14,577 bases of DNA from an uncultured Gemmatimonadota bacterium (GCA_946887295.1 CAMPKP010000082.1:1-14577); one strand, 5' to 3'. Shown: positions 1 to 7,560, counted from the first letter of the stretch. Notes: a model not told the origin generated them from the letters alone. Numbers and translations: made by a program.

Positions 1-175
1 CCCCGATGCCCCCGGCCCCGAGGCAATACGCGACGGCCTCACGGGGAAAGGCGGGATCCCCCTTTTTCCGGGTGAAGCGCTCCTCCTGGGCGGCGGCGAC
101 GATCTCGCCGTCGCGCAGTAGGCAGGCGGCGCTATCGTGGTAGTAGGCTGAGATGCCCAGGATATACGAAGTCAT
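1..175 (-). CDS. Carbamoyltransferase (NodU/CmcH/TobZ family), N-terminal fragment
   Basis: Partial gene: the ATG is at 175 and reading runs off the left edge, so only the first 58 codons are present. The visible residues include ILGISAYYHDSAACLLRDGE, followed by IVAAAQEERFTRKK and a later FPREAVAYCL. This is the characteristic start of O-carbamoyltransferases, which transfer carbamoyl from carbamoyl phosphate (via carbamoyl-AMP) to hydroxyl groups of sugars, antibiotics or nodulation factors. The N-terminal YrdC-partner/Kae1-like (ASKHA) fold begins here. Start choice: the ATG lies two codons before the conserved YILGIS strand, though its Shine-Dalgarno is weak (GGAA about 4 nt upstream). 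The upstream neighbour on the same strand is an alpha/beta hydrolase 170 bp away, so an independent promoter is likely. The acceptor substrate cannot be told from this fragment. Confidence 0.93.
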   Translation of the reverse strand, partial: MTSYILGISAYYHDSAACLLRDGEIVAAAQEERFTRKKGDPAFPREAVAYCLGAGGIG

Positions 176-228
176 CGGATTCCGGGAATTGGGTGTGGCG
201 ACGGCTGCAATCCTCGGGCCGTGCGCTG

Positions 229-246
229 CCTGGACCGCCTGGACCG
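229..246. repeat. 9-bp perfect tandem duplication
   Basis: CCTGGACCG occurs twice without a gap (229-237 and 238-246) in the gap between the carbamoyltransferase start (175) and the hydrolase stop (346). It could be a small operator-like direct repeat upstream of the carbamoyltransferase or a replication slip. No function is supported beyond the repeat itself. Confidence 0.5.
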
Positions 247-284
247 GGCTGGGCGCCGAAGAACGGCCTCGCGCCTGCACAGCC

Positions 285-314
285 CTCGCCAGGCGAGTCG
301 CTCAAGATAGCGAC
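285..314. repeat. Two adjoining inverted repeats between hydrolase and carbamoyltransferase
   Basis: CTCGCC-A-GGCGAG (285-297) is a 13-bp near-palindrome. It abuts GTCGCT-CAAGAT-AGCGAC (297-314), a perfect 6-bp stem with a 6-nt loop. On the minus transcript they lie about 30 nt after the hydrolase stop and about 110 nt before the carbamoyltransferase ATG. No U-run follows, so a canonical intrinsic terminator is not supported. The palindrome could instead be a repressor site for the carbamoyltransferase promoter. The rest of 176-345 shows nothing convincing. Confidence 0.4.
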
Positions 315-345
315 CCGCCCCGCCCTGTGGTGATCATCCCTCGCC

Positions 346-1116
346 TCATCTCGGCGACCCGCGGGACCGGCGATGCTGTCCCAGCAGCCAGCCGGGAAGC
401 TCCGGTGACTCGAGGGCCGGCGTCCAGGCGTCGTGCCCCACTCCGGGCAGCTCGGTATAGGTGACCTGCCCCCCGGCCCCGTGAAGGGCCCGCGCCATCC
501 GGCGGGATTCCTCGACCGGCACCACGTTGTCGGCGCCGCCGTGCCAGATCCAGGCCGGAAGCGAGCGAACCCGCTCCGCGATCAGCCGGTGGGGCGGACC
601 GCTGTCGGGTGGCACGATCGCCTCGCGGCGGTCAGCCGTGGGGGTCACCCAGCCGCAGACGGCCACCAGCGCGGCAAACCGCTCCGGGTAGCGGTACGCG
701 AGGTTCCAGGCCCCGTTGCCGCCGGCCGAGAGGCCCACCAGATAGACCCGGTCGCCATCGGTGCTGAATTCGTGGAGGGTGCGGTCCAGCGTCGTCAGGG
801 CGAGGTGCGCCACCTTGCCGTGCCAGCGATGGCCGGGAGGCGCCTGGGGGAACACCACGATCGCGGGCCAGCGCGCGGCGTGCCTGCGGATGGCTTCCCC
901 GAGGCCCACGCCGGTCTGAAGGAGCCCGTCGGTGCCCTGCTCCCCCGAGCCGTGCAGGAAGAGAATCACCGGCCACCGGCGGGCGCGCGAATAGTCGGCG
1001 GGCAGGTACACCTGGTAGCGGTGGTCCACGCCATCCACCGCGACCGCGCGGTTCAGGAAGCCGGTCTGCTCCTGCGCGCGGCCGGAGGACGTGAATCCGG
1101 CGGTAACCGCCGCCAC
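346..1116 (-). CDS. Secreted alpha/beta hydrolase (esterase/predicted peptidase, COG4099-like)
   Basis: 256 aa from the GTG at 1116. The alpha/beta-hydrolase fold is clear. The oxyanion segment FLHGSGEQGTDG lies at about residues 53-64, the nucleophile elbow GLSAGG puts Ser at 130, the acid is Asp196 in HGGADNVVP, and the base is His228 in GVGHDAW. HGSGE is typical of the polyhydroxybutyrate-depolymerase/feruloyl-esterase-like and predicted-peptidase group (COG4099), which act on esters outside the cytoplasm. Export is likely: a short hydrophobic stretch ends in GRAQEQ. The start is uncertain. The GTG-initiated N-terminus has no basic n-region, while the same frame upstream (CTG at 1146) would add PGARRLGALV, which makes a better signal peptide. 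The frame is closed by the TAA at 1150-1152 of the preceding small gene, so the two genes lie in one frame. The substrate is unknown. Confidence 0.88.
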   Translation of the reverse strand: MAAVTAGFTSSGRAQEQTGFLNRAVAVDGVDHRYQVYLPADYSRARRWPVILFLHGSGEQGTDGLLQTGVGLGEAIRRHAARWPAIVVFPQAPPGHRWHGKVAHLALTTLDRTLHEFSTDGDRVYLVGLSAGGNGAWNLAYRYPERFAALVAVCGWVTPTADRREAIVPPDSGPPHRLIAERVRSLPAWIWHGGADNVVPVEESRRMARALHGAGGQVTYTELPGVGHDAWTPALESPELPGWLLGQHRRSRGSPR

Positions 1117-1149
1117 CAGCGCGCCCAGCCTTCGGGCGCCGGGCAGCGG

Positions 1150-1353
1150 TTACCCGGTGTACGCGTCGACGGAGACGTTCAGGTCGCGCCGCAGCTCGGC
1201 GTCACCGCTGAGCAGCGTCTGCCAGGTGATCTCCGGGCCCTTGCGGGCGCCCTTCGGCACGATCTTCACGCCTTCCGGCGAGATCGTGACGGTGTAGAGC
1301 TTTCCTTCGACTTCCAGCTCGCGCTTCAGCGTCTTATCGAGACGAGTGGCCAT
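1150..1353 (-). CDS. Small conserved-looking protein (67 aa), unknown function
   Basis: 67 aa from the ATG at 1353. That start is supported by a full GGAGG (1363-1367 on the complement) 9 nt upstream; the longer frame beginning at 1422 has no such site. The protein starts MATRLDKTLKRELEVEGK and continues with LYTVTISPEGVKIVPKG. It looks like a charged N-terminal helix, then two beta strands ending in a lysine-rich KGARKG loop, then ITWQTLLSGDAELRRDL, a helix typical of small DNA- or protein-binding modules. There is no signal peptide or membrane segment. I cannot assign a family. It lies 112 bp downstream of the permease stop and 33 nt upstream of the hydrolase GTG, so it is probably cotranscribed with the hydrolase. 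A leader hairpin precedes its ribosome site. Confidence 0.72.
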   Translation of the reverse strand: MATRLDKTLKRELEVEGKLYTVTISPEGVKIVPKGARKGPEITWQTLLSGDAELRRDLNVSVDAYTG

Positions 1354-1369
1354 CGGGTGGCGCCTCCAA

Positions 1370-1391
1370 GGGGTTCGGTTAGTCCGACCCC
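1370..1391 (-). promoter_or_regulatory. Leader hairpin directly upstream of the 67-aa gene's Shine-Dalgarno
   Basis: On the complement GGGGTCGG-ACTAA-CCGAACCCC folds into an 8-bp stem with one bulged base and a 5-nt loop. It ends 2 nt before the GGAGG of the 67-aa gene. It lacks a U-run, so it is not a standard terminator for the permease. Its position suggests an effect on translation or mRNA end protection of the small gene. The rest of 1354-1465 shows no convincing promoter. Confidence 0.4.
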
Positions 1392-1465
1392 GAAAGATCG
1401 CCGGTCGGCGCCGATCGTCCACCCCCCGGACCTAAGTTGTTCTGGGAACGGAGGATGGAAGTGGC

Positions 1466-3913
1466 TCACTCCTCCCTCAGCACCACTGCGGGGTCGGTTC
1501 GCATGGCCCGGATGGCCGGAATGAGATTGGCCAGAAGGGCCGTGGCGGCCAGGACGCCGGCCACCAGAACGAAGGTCGCGGGGTCCGTGGCGGCCACCCC
1601 GTAGAGCTGGCTCTCGATCAGGCGGGTCAGCGCGAGCGCGGCGGCGAGCCCGATTCCGATCCCCGCCACCGCGAGCCCCATCCCCTGGCGGAGCACCAGC
1701 CGGAGCACGTCGCCCCGGTCGGCGCCGAGGGCGATCCGGACTCCCAGTTCCCGCGAGCGCTGGGTGACGGAGTAGCTCATCACGCCGTAGATACCGATGG
1801 AGGCCAGCACCAGCGCGATGCCGGAGAAGAGGCTCAGCAGCATCATCGACAGCCGCCGCTGGCCCACCGACCTCGAGAGCAGCTCCTCCATGTCGCTCAC
1901 GCCCGAGATCGGCTGGTCGGGGTCCACGGATCGAATGGCGTTCCGCGCCAGGTTGACGTATCGATCCGGGCTCCCGGTGGTGCGCACCGCCACGGCCATG
2001 AACGGTTGGGCGGCCTGCCGGTAGGGCAGGTACAGCTGGATGCGCGGGTCGGCGTCGAGCCCCTCGTGCGCGGTGTGGCCGACCACGCCGACCACTTCGA
2101 TCCATTCGTTCTGCGTGGTGTCGGTCACGCCCTCGGGAGGGCCGAAGGTGAAGCGCTTGCCGAGCGGATCTTCCCTGGGCCAGTAGCGGCGCACGAACTC
2201 CTGGTCGATCACGGCGACGAGGCGCGAGCCGTCGCGGTCCGAGTCCGCCAGATACCGGCCCCTCAGCAGCGGGATCCGGAGCGTCTCGAAGAACCCGGGG
2301 CTCACGATCCGGATGTCGCCCCAGGGTCCGGGCTGGTTCTCCGGCGGCTGATACCCTTCGATGTCGAAGCCGGCCGTGGACCAGCTCCCGCCGAACGGCA
2401 TCACCGTGGTGGCGCCGACGCCCGTCACCCCCGGCACTCGGGCGAGCGCCGGCAGCGCCTGATCGAAGAAGGCCGCCTGGGCCGTGTCGCTCGCGTACTT
2501 CGACTGCGGAAGCGAGACGTTGAAGGTCAGGAGATTGGCCGGATCGAATCCCGGGTCGACCCCCTGCAGCCGCGCGAAGCTCTTGAGCAGCAGTCCCGCG
2601 CCCGTGAGCAGGGTGAGCGCGAGCGCCACCTCGGTGACCACCAGGCTGCGCCGGAGCGCGTGGCTGCCCCGGTCGGCCGTGGTGCCTCGCCCGCCTTCCT
2701 TCAACGCCCCGTGGAGGTTCGGGGTCGCGGTGTGGAGCGCGGGCGCCAGCCCGAAGAGCACCCCCGCGACCAGGGACACCGCCAGGGCGAACGCCATGAC
2801 CGTGCCGTCGATCCCGATCTCGTCGGAGCGGGGCAGGTTGCCGACGTCCATCGCCACCAGCGTCCGGACGCCGAGGAATGCCAGCAGCAGGCCGAAAGCC
2901 CCTCCCGCGAGCGAGACCAGCACGCTCTCCGTGAGCAGCTGCTTCAGCAGGCGCTTCCGGGTGGCGCCCAGGGCGGTGCGGACCGCGATCTCCTTGGAGC
3001 GGGCGGCGGCCCGGGCCAGCAGCAGGTTGGCCACGTTGGCGCAGGCGATGAGCAGCACGAAGCCGACAGCGCCGAGCAGCACCAGGAGAGCCGGGCGGAT
3101 GTCGCCGGTGGCCTCGAGACTCAGCCCGGTGACCAGCAGACTCCAGGTCGGCGGATAGCTGTCCGGATAGTCCCGCTTGAGCTGCTCGGCCAGGGTCCGC
3201 ATCTCACCCTGAGCCTGCTGCACCGACACGCCGGGCTTCATGCGCGCCGTGAGATTGAGATACTCGGTGGTACGGCGGTCGTCGGTCGTCTGGTCGGACC
3301 GGAAGACGAGCGGCGCCCAGATCTCTGCGTCCCGATTGAAGAAGTCCCGGAACCCGCTCGGCATGACGCCCACGACCTCGTAGCTCTCGCCGTTGAGCGC
3401 GAGGCTTCGGCCCACGATGCCGGGATCGGCTCCGAAGATCCGCTGCCAGGCGTCGTAGCTGAGCACAGCCACCCGGTCGCGGCCCGCCGAATCCTCGCCG
3501 GGCTGGAGGGTCCGACCCAGCAGGGCGGGCACCTGGAGAGTGGCGAAGAACTTTCCGGTGACCCGCTCGCCCTGCATGCGCACCGGCTCGCCCACGCCGG
3601 TGAGGTTGGCCTGCCACCCGGTCTCGACGGCCATGGACTCGAACGACCGGCCCTTCCGCTCGTAGTCGATGAACCCGGGCACCGACACCGGCGCCTCCAG
3701 CCCGTCCAGCGAGGGATACAGGTGCTCGATCGTCACCAGCCGCTCCGGCTCGCGGTAGGGCAGCGGCCGGAGCAGCACCGCGTTCACCGCGCTGAAGATC
3801 GCGGTGTTGGCCCCGATCCCGAGCGCGAGAGTGAGGACGACGACCGCACTGAAGGCGGGACTCCTGGCCAGACGGCGGAGACTGTAGCGGAGGTCCTGAA
3901 ACAGCGTATCCAT
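1466..3913 (-). CDS. ADOP-family (MacB/FtsX-like duplicated) ABC transporter permease
   Basis: 815 aa from the ATG at 3913 ([20 protein letters not shown]). The frame extends to a TTG at 3952 but the family start is MDTL. Order: TM1 at about 20-45 with [20 protein letters not shown]; a MacB-type periplasmic core domain to about 265; a first FtsX unit at about 273-395 (three TMs, with [21 protein letters not shown]); a second half starting with a TM at about 423-445; a second periplasmic domain; and a second FtsX unit at about 690-815 with [19 protein letters not shown]. This duplicated 800-aa form is the acidobacterial duplicated orphan permease family. The matching ATPase is normally elsewhere, and none is visible here. 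It probably extrudes or senses an unknown substrate mechanotransmission-style. It lies 76 bp downstream of the kinase. No PadR regulator, a common ADOP partner, is in the window. Confidence 0.93.
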   Translation of the reverse strand: MDTLFQDLRYSLRRLARSPAFSAVVVLTLALGIGANTAIFSAVNAVLLRPLPYREPERLVTIEHLYPSLDGLEAPVSVPGFIDYERKGRSFESMAVETGWQANLTGVGEPVRMQGERVTGKFFATLQVPALLGRTLQPGEDSAGRDRVAVLSYDAWQRIFGADPGIVGRSLALNGESYEVVGVMPSGFRDFFNRDAEIWAPLVFRSDQTTDDRRTTEYLNLTARMKPGVSVQQAQGEMRTLAEQLKRDYPDSYPPTWSLLVTGLSLEATGDIRPALLVLLGAVGFVLLIACANVANLLLARAAARSKEIAVRTALGATRKRLLKQLLTESVLVSLAGGAFGLLLAFLGVRTLVAMDVGNLPRSDEIGIDGTVMAFALAVSLVAGVLFGLAPALHTATPNLHGALKEGGRGTTADRGSHALRRSLVVTEVALALTLLTGAGLLLKSFARLQGVDPGFDPANLLTFNVSLPQSKYASDTAQAAFFDQALPALARVPGVTGVGATTVMPFGGSWSTAGFDIEGYQPPENQPGPWGDIRIVSPGFFETLRIPLLRGRYLADSDRDGSRLVAVIDQEFVRRYWPREDPLGKRFTFGPPEGVTDTTQNEWIEVVGVVGHTAHEGLDADPRIQLYLPYRQAAQPFMAVAVRTTGSPDRYVNLARNAIRSVDPDQPISGVSDMEELLSRSVGQRRLSMMLLSLFSGIALVLASIGIYGVMSYSVTQRSRELGVRIALGADRGDVLRLVLRQGMGLAVAGIGIGLAAALALTRLIESQLYGVAATDPATFVLVAGVLAATALLANLIPAIRAMRTDPAVVLREE

Positions 3914-3989
3914 TGGGCGCTCGCTGGACGGAGGCGGGGAGCTGGCGACCAATCTTTGACGGGTGAGCCCCGGGAAAGGTTGCGGGGGA

Positions 3990-5015
3990 TCAGCGAGAGA
4001 GCGCGGCGGCCACCGACGCGGCGTCCGGGTAGCGGTGGCCCGGGTCCTTCCGAAGCAGGCGGTCCACGACCGCCTCGATGTCCCGTGGGACCTCCGGCCT
4101 CAATGATCGGAGCGGCGGCGGATCGCCCTGGCGCACGGCCCGGAAGAGCACGTCGATGGAAGGGCCGGAGAAGGGCGGCTTGCCGGCGAGCATCTCGTGG
4201 AGCACCACGCCCAGAGCCCAGAGGTCGGTCCGGTGGTCGAGGGTCCCGCCCGCCGCCTGCTCCGGACTCATGTAGGCGAGAGTACCGAGCACGAGGCCGG
4301 TGCGGGTGAGCTTCTCGCCGGCCACCTTCGCGATCCCGAAGTCGAGGATCTTGAGGGTGCCGTCGGCGGCAAAGACGAGGTTGGCGGGCTTGATGTCGCG
4401 GTGGATGACGCCGGCGTTGTGCGCGTGGCTCAGCCCCCGGGCAATCTGGGCGCCGCAGCCGATCGCGTGGGCGACGGGAAGCGGACCCTGCGCGAGCGCG
4501 GCCTTGAGGGTCCCTCCGTCGTAGTAGGGCATGACGATGAAGAGCCGGCCCTCCTCGGTCTCCTCGACGCCATGGATCGCGCCGATGTTCGGGTGGTCGA
4601 GCGCGGCCGCCGACTCGGCCTCCCGATGAAAGCGGCGCTTGACCAGCGGATCCCCGGCGAGACTCTCGGAGAGGAACTTCAGGGCGACGACCTCGCCCGA
4701 CCGGCGGTCCATCGCCTTGTACACCGTTCCCATTCCCCCGCCGCCCAGCTTCTCCAGCATGTCGTATCGGTCGCCGGGGCGCGGCCTTCCGACCGGCGCG
4801 CGGGGAAGCTCGAGCGCCGCTGCGACGATCCGCTCCAGCCGCCCCGTCGACTCGGCTCGCTCCGCGCTCGCGAGCAGCTCCTCCACGGCGCGCCGCAGCT
4901 CGGCGTCCCCGGCGGTCGCCACCTCCAGGAATTCCCGGCGCCGGCCCGCGGGCAGGTCGGAGCACTGATCGAAGAGGACTTCGATGCGCTCCCGGCGGGA
5001 GGGCTCGACGCTCAC
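3990..5015 (-). CDS. Soluble eukaryotic-type Ser/Thr protein kinase
   Basis: 341 aa from the GTG at 5015. A GAGG at 5023-5026 lies 7 nt upstream, and the peptidase stop (5020-5022) sits in between, so translation is probably coupled. Residues 1-75 form an acidic helical region with [18 protein letters not shown], common at the N-terminus of kinases in Acidobacteria and Gemmatimonadota. The kinase domain spans about 84-341: glycine loop [13 protein letters not shown] (89-101), ATP lysine Lys113 in ALKF, helix-C Glu132 in REAES, catalytic HRDIKPAN (205-212), DFG at 225-227, and [10 protein letters not shown] (244-253) in the activation segment. All key residues are present, so it should be active. 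The protein stops right after subdomain XI: no transmembrane helix, PASTA, TPR or WD40 sensor follows, unlike many relatives. The input signal may therefore come through the N-terminal region or a partner protein. The permease downstream is a candidate target by position only. Confidence 0.95.
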   Translation of the reverse strand: MSVEPSRRERIEVLFDQCSDLPAGRRREFLEVATAGDAELRRAVEELLASAERAESTGRLERIVAAALELPRAPVGRPRPGDRYDMLEKLGGGGMGTVYKAMDRRSGEVVALKFLSESLAGDPLVKRRFHREAESAAALDHPNIGAIHGVEETEEGRLFIVMPYYDGGTLKAALAQGPLPVAHAIGCGAQIARGLSHAHNAGVIHRDIKPANLVFAADGTLKILDFGIAKVAGEKLTRTGLVLGTLAYMSPEQAAGGTLDHRTDLWALGVVLHEMLAGKPPFSGPSIDVLFRAVRQGDPPPLRSLRPEVPRDIEAVVDRLLRKDPGHRYPDAASVAAALSR

Positions 5016-5019
5016 ACGC

Positions 5020-6150
5020 CTACCTCACCGCGCCCCGCTTCTTCAGCAGCTCCACGACCTCGGCCACCGGAATCGCCTCCACCACGTTGCCGTTCGCGCG
5101 CTCCGTGGTCGCCCTGAGGAGCGAGTTGTAGATCGCTTCCTCGGTCGCCTCCACCGCGCCCTGGAACAGCCCCGATATCGCATCGTTGCTCAGCTCCGGA
5201 AGGGTGCGCACCGCCTCCCGCGACCGGCGGCGCACGCCCGGGTGGGTGGAGAACGCGATCACGTAGTCCCCCGACCCGTTGTCCATCGAGGACCCGGTGC
5301 GGCCCACGCCGAGAATCGCGCGGGCCGCGAGACGGCGGAGATTGCGGTCGGAGAGCGGGGCATCGGTCGCGAGGACGATCATGATCGACCCGCGCGCGCC
5401 CTGCTGCTCTCCTCCCATCCTGAGCCCGTTGCGGCCGAGCCCCCGCCCCACCGGGACCCCGAGGATGTGGAGGTCCCCGCCGAAATTGCTCTGGACCAGC
5501 GCGCCGACGGTCCAGCTCTCGTCCGCGGCCTTCACCCGGCGGGACGAAGTTCCGATGCCGCCCTTCCAGCCGAACGCCACCGTTCCCGTGCCCGCGCCCA
5601 CGCTGCCTTCGGCGACCGGCCCCCCGGCCGCGCTCTCGAGCGCGCCGCGCACGTGCTGCTCCGTTATCGGGCGGCCACGTATGGCGTTGAGCGCGTAGCC
5701 GTCGTTGGTCTCGCCCACGACCGGATTGATCGAGCGGACCTCCTCCATGCCGGGGCGAGCGAGGAGGTACGCGACCATGGCGTCCGCCGCCTTCCAGACG
5801 CACAGAGTGCAGGTGAGGAGGATCGGCGTCTCCAGCTCGCCCAGCTCGGCCGTCTGGGTGACACCGACCAGCTTGCCGAAGCCGTTGCCCACGTGGATCG
5901 CCGCGGGCACCCGCTCATGGAACAGGTTGTCCGCATGGGGGACGATCGCGGTGACCCCGGTCCGGACCGAGTCCCCCTCGCGCACCGTCGTCTGGCCCAC
6001 GGCGACCCCGGCGACGTCGGTGATGGCGTTGAGGGGCCCGGCCGGCAGGGTGCCCGGTGCGATGCCGAGGTCGCGGGCGCGGGGTCGTTGCTGGGCCATG
6101 GAGGTCGAGGCGGCGAGGAGGGTGAGCGTGAGGAAGAGGATCAGGGTCAT
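5020..6150 (-). CDS. P1/S58-family peptidase (DmpA-type L-aminopeptidase/D-esterase), exported
   Basis: 376 aa from the ATG at 6150, which overlaps the preceding stop by ATGA (6147-6150). The longer frame further upstream lacks this fit. The signal peptide MTLILFLTLTLLAASTSMAQ would be cut after about residue 19. Family landmarks in order: RARDLGIAPGTLPAGPLNAI (24-43), GVAVGQTTV, GNGFGKL, EGSVGAGTGTV (181-191), GWKGGIGTSSR, VQSNFGG with Asn222 as the oxyanion residue, and GARGSIMIVLATDAPL, where Ser255 after Gly254 is the expected self-cleavage nucleophile starting the beta chain. NGSGDYVIAFST follows at 291. Family S58 enzymes (DmpA, BapA) are autoprocessed N-terminal nucleophile hydrolases that release N-terminal residues, including D- or beta-amino acids, from short peptides. 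Here it should act in the periplasm. It is coupled to a secreted protein upstream and a kinase downstream. Confidence 0.95.
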   Translation of the reverse strand: MTLILFLTLTLLAASTSMAQQRPRARDLGIAPGTLPAGPLNAITDVAGVAVGQTTVREGDSVRTGVTAIVPHADNLFHERVPAAIHVGNGFGKLVGVTQTAELGELETPILLTCTLCVWKAADAMVAYLLARPGMEEVRSINPVVGETNDGYALNAIRGRPITEQHVRGALESAAGGPVAEGSVGAGTGTVAFGWKGGIGTSSRRVKAADESWTVGALVQSNFGGDLHILGVPVGRGLGRNGLRMGGEQQGARGSIMIVLATDAPLSDRNLRRLAARAILGVGRTGSSMDNGSGDYVIAFSTHPGVRRRSREAVRTLPELSNDAISGLFQGAVEATEEAIYNSLLRATTERANGNVVEAIPVAEVVELLKKRGAVR

Positions 6151-6875
6151 TCTTCCTGCCCGAGCTCGGCGTTGAATCCGTACGGCTCGCCGACGCCGTC
6201 CAGCATGCTTCTCCACTCCCGCCCGTAGCGTCGCATGACCATCACCTCGGTCTGATGGGTCTCGCGCGGGAAGTCCCGGAACATCTGGGGCAGCGGCCCG
6301 AGCGGTTGCACCACCGGGCGCTGCACTACGACGTAGGCCAGCGTGTCGCTGTCCCGGACCGCGCCGATCACCCGATAGGGCGGACGCGCCGCCGCGGCGC
6401 CCGAGTCCCCCGCGTGCATGGCCAGCGTTCCCCGGAACCATCGCGCGAACACGGTGTCGGGGGAGGTGTGGGCCAGCGAGTCCACGTCGGGAACCTGGAA
6501 GACGGAGTCGAGCATGAACCGCACCTGGCGGGTGCGGGCTCGCCGCCACCGGGCCTGTAGGGTGGAGTCCGAGGCGAGCGAGTCGGCCGCCAGGGAATCC
6601 ATCGCCGGCTCTCCGCTGCCCAGCATCCTGAGCTGAAACGTCTGGAGCCCGCGGAACCGAGCCAGCGCCTCGGGATGCGCCAGCCGAAGCAGGGTGATCC
6701 AGTCGCCGGTCGAGTCGGCATGGACCACCGCCCGCGCCACCTGCTCCGGCGACATGGCCGGCTGCCGCTGCGCGCGCGCGGAGTTCGGTGAGGCTGCGAC
6801 GACGAGCGCGAGCGCGCATCCGGTCAGGCAGCGCGGGAACGGACGAGGATCGGGATGGCTGTGGCTGTCCGTCAC
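6147..6875 (-). CDS. Secreted protein of unknown function (242 aa)
   Basis: The GTG start at 6875 is the only one that keeps the export signal. A basic segment (PRPFPRCL) is followed by the hydrophobic stretch CLTGCALALVVAASP and a cleavage-like SARAQ near residue 36. The mature part is about 205 aa with a helical N-terminal half (MSPEQVARAVVHADSTGDWITLLRLAHP) and a short DSLAADSLASDS repeat near 93-104. A likely beta-rich C-terminal half contains PYRVIGAVRDSDTLAYVVVQ and VMVMRRYGREWRSML. The end pattern, a helical head plus mixed sheet, resembles small secreted NTF2-like proteins, but I do not claim that. No Shine-Dalgarno is visible at the GTG. The stop overlaps the peptidase start by 4 nt, so the two products are made together and both leave the cytoplasm. 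A partner or substrate-presenting role for the peptidase is inference. Confidence 0.85.
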   Translation of the reverse strand: MTDSHSHPDPRPFPRCLTGCALALVVAASPNSARAQRQPAMSPEQVARAVVHADSTGDWITLLRLAHPEALARFRGLQTFQLRMLGSGEPAMDSLAADSLASDSTLQARWRRARTRQVRFMLDSVFQVPDVDSLAHTSPDTVFARWFRGTLAMHAGDSGAAAARPPYRVIGAVRDSDTLAYVVVQRPVVQPLGPLPQMFRDFPRETHQTEVMVMRRYGREWRSMLDGVGEPYGFNAELGQEE

Positions 6876-6888
6876 CTGGAGGCTCGTG

Positions 6889-6926
6889 GGCTGGGGAGCG
6901 ATACAGCAAAGCTAATCGCCCCAGCC
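6889..6926 (-). terminator. Strong bulged hairpin in the DinB / secreted-protein gap
   Basis: GGCTGGGG (6889-6896) pairs with CCCCAGCC (6919-6926) and CGAT (6899-6902) with ATCG (6915-6918). This makes a 12-bp stem with a 2-nt AG bulge and a 12-nt loop. It begins 2 nt after the DinB stop and fills most of the 53-bp gap, ending 13 nt before the GTG of the secreted protein. No U-run follows, so it may be a pause or RNA-processing/stability element rather than a classical intrinsic terminator. It is the strongest secondary structure I found between genes. Confidence 0.55.
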
Positions 6927-6928
6927 GC

Positions 6929-7540
6929 TCAGCCGGGACGCTCCGTCGGCGGCGCCGCGCCCGGCCCGGGCAGCGCGGGCGGCTCGAAGTCTCCCTCCCG
7001 CTCGGCGGCGAGCAAGGCTTCGACCGAGGCGTAGCGGTAGATCACCGGAGCGCCCTGCTGGAAGAGGCCGCCCGTATCCGCGGTGGGGCCGTAGGTCGAG
7101 TAGAGCGACCGGCCGAGCAGACGGAGACAGGTCGTGAGCTGTCCCCGGTGGTGCGCCGAATGCGCGATGCGCCTGGTGAGCACCCACGCCCGGGAGCGCG
7201 GCACGTCGAAGAACCGGGTCTCGCCGGCGAACCACTCCGCCGGCTGTTCGCCGAGGAGCTCGAGCCGCCGAGCCGATGCACGCGCGTAGTGCTCGACGAA
7301 GCCGAGCCGGTCCTCGCGGCCTGGCAATGCCGGGAAGCCCGCATCGAGGCCGAGCATCTGCTTCATCCAGGTGTCTTCGGAGACGCACTGGTGGACCATC
7401 TGCTCCAGCGGTGTCCGGGCCCGCGGCTCGGGCCGGAATCCGAGATCCTCGTCGCCGAAATGACACCAGACGCTCAGTGTCTTGATCCGCTCAGTGGCGT
7501 AAGTATCCACCAGGAACGTGTAGGGGGCAGTGCGATCCAT
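6929..7540 (-). CDS. DinB-fold metal-dependent protein
   Basis: 203 aa from the ATG at 7540 (MDRTAPYTFLVDTYATERIKTL). The frame runs on to 7624, but the family normally starts near the first helix used here. It is a DinB/YfiT-like four-helix bundle with His50 in EQMVHQCVSEDTWM, and His127 and His131 in the HSAHHRGQ motif. These form the usual three-histidine metal site, separated by the expected spacing. Members include bacillithiol- and mycothiol-dependent transferases and many DNA-damage-induced proteins of unknown role, so the substrate is not assignable. The C-terminal tail from about 186 is Pro/Gly-rich and probably disordered. It is preceded by a 114-bp gap with a possible promoter and followed by a strong hairpin, so it could be an independent transcription unit inside the long minus-strand run. 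Confidence 0.92.
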   Translation of the reverse strand: MDRTAPYTFLVDTYATERIKTLSVWCHFGDEDLGFRPEPRARTPLEQMVHQCVSEDTWMKQMLGLDAGFPALPGREDRLGFVEHYARASARRLELLGEQPAEWFAGETRFFDVPRSRAWVLTRRIAHSAHHRGQLTTCLRLLGRSLYSTYGPTADTGGLFQQGAPVIYRYASVEALLAAEREGDFEPPALPGPGAAPPTERPG

Positions 7541-7560
7541 GGCGCTGTGCTCGCGGAAGC

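Noticed and set aside
153..464. A 103-codon plus-strand frame at the left edge
   Set aside because: It overlaps the carbamoyltransferase start and the hydrolase end antisense, and its composition (Ala/Arg/Pro) is that of a shadow frame with no ribosome site.
2006..4309. A 767-codon open frame on the plus strand, antisense to the permease and kinase
   Set aside because: Its translation is a low-complexity Arg/Gly/His/Glu-rich string with no fold or motif, typical of the antisense of high-GC genes; the minus strand encodes clear conserved proteins.
1185..4915. A shared stretch coding for GDAELRR in both the 67-aa gene (near 1200) and the kinase (near 4900)
   Set aside because: Similar bases over fewer than 20 positions that encode a common helix motif; no wider similarity, so not a repeat or duplication.
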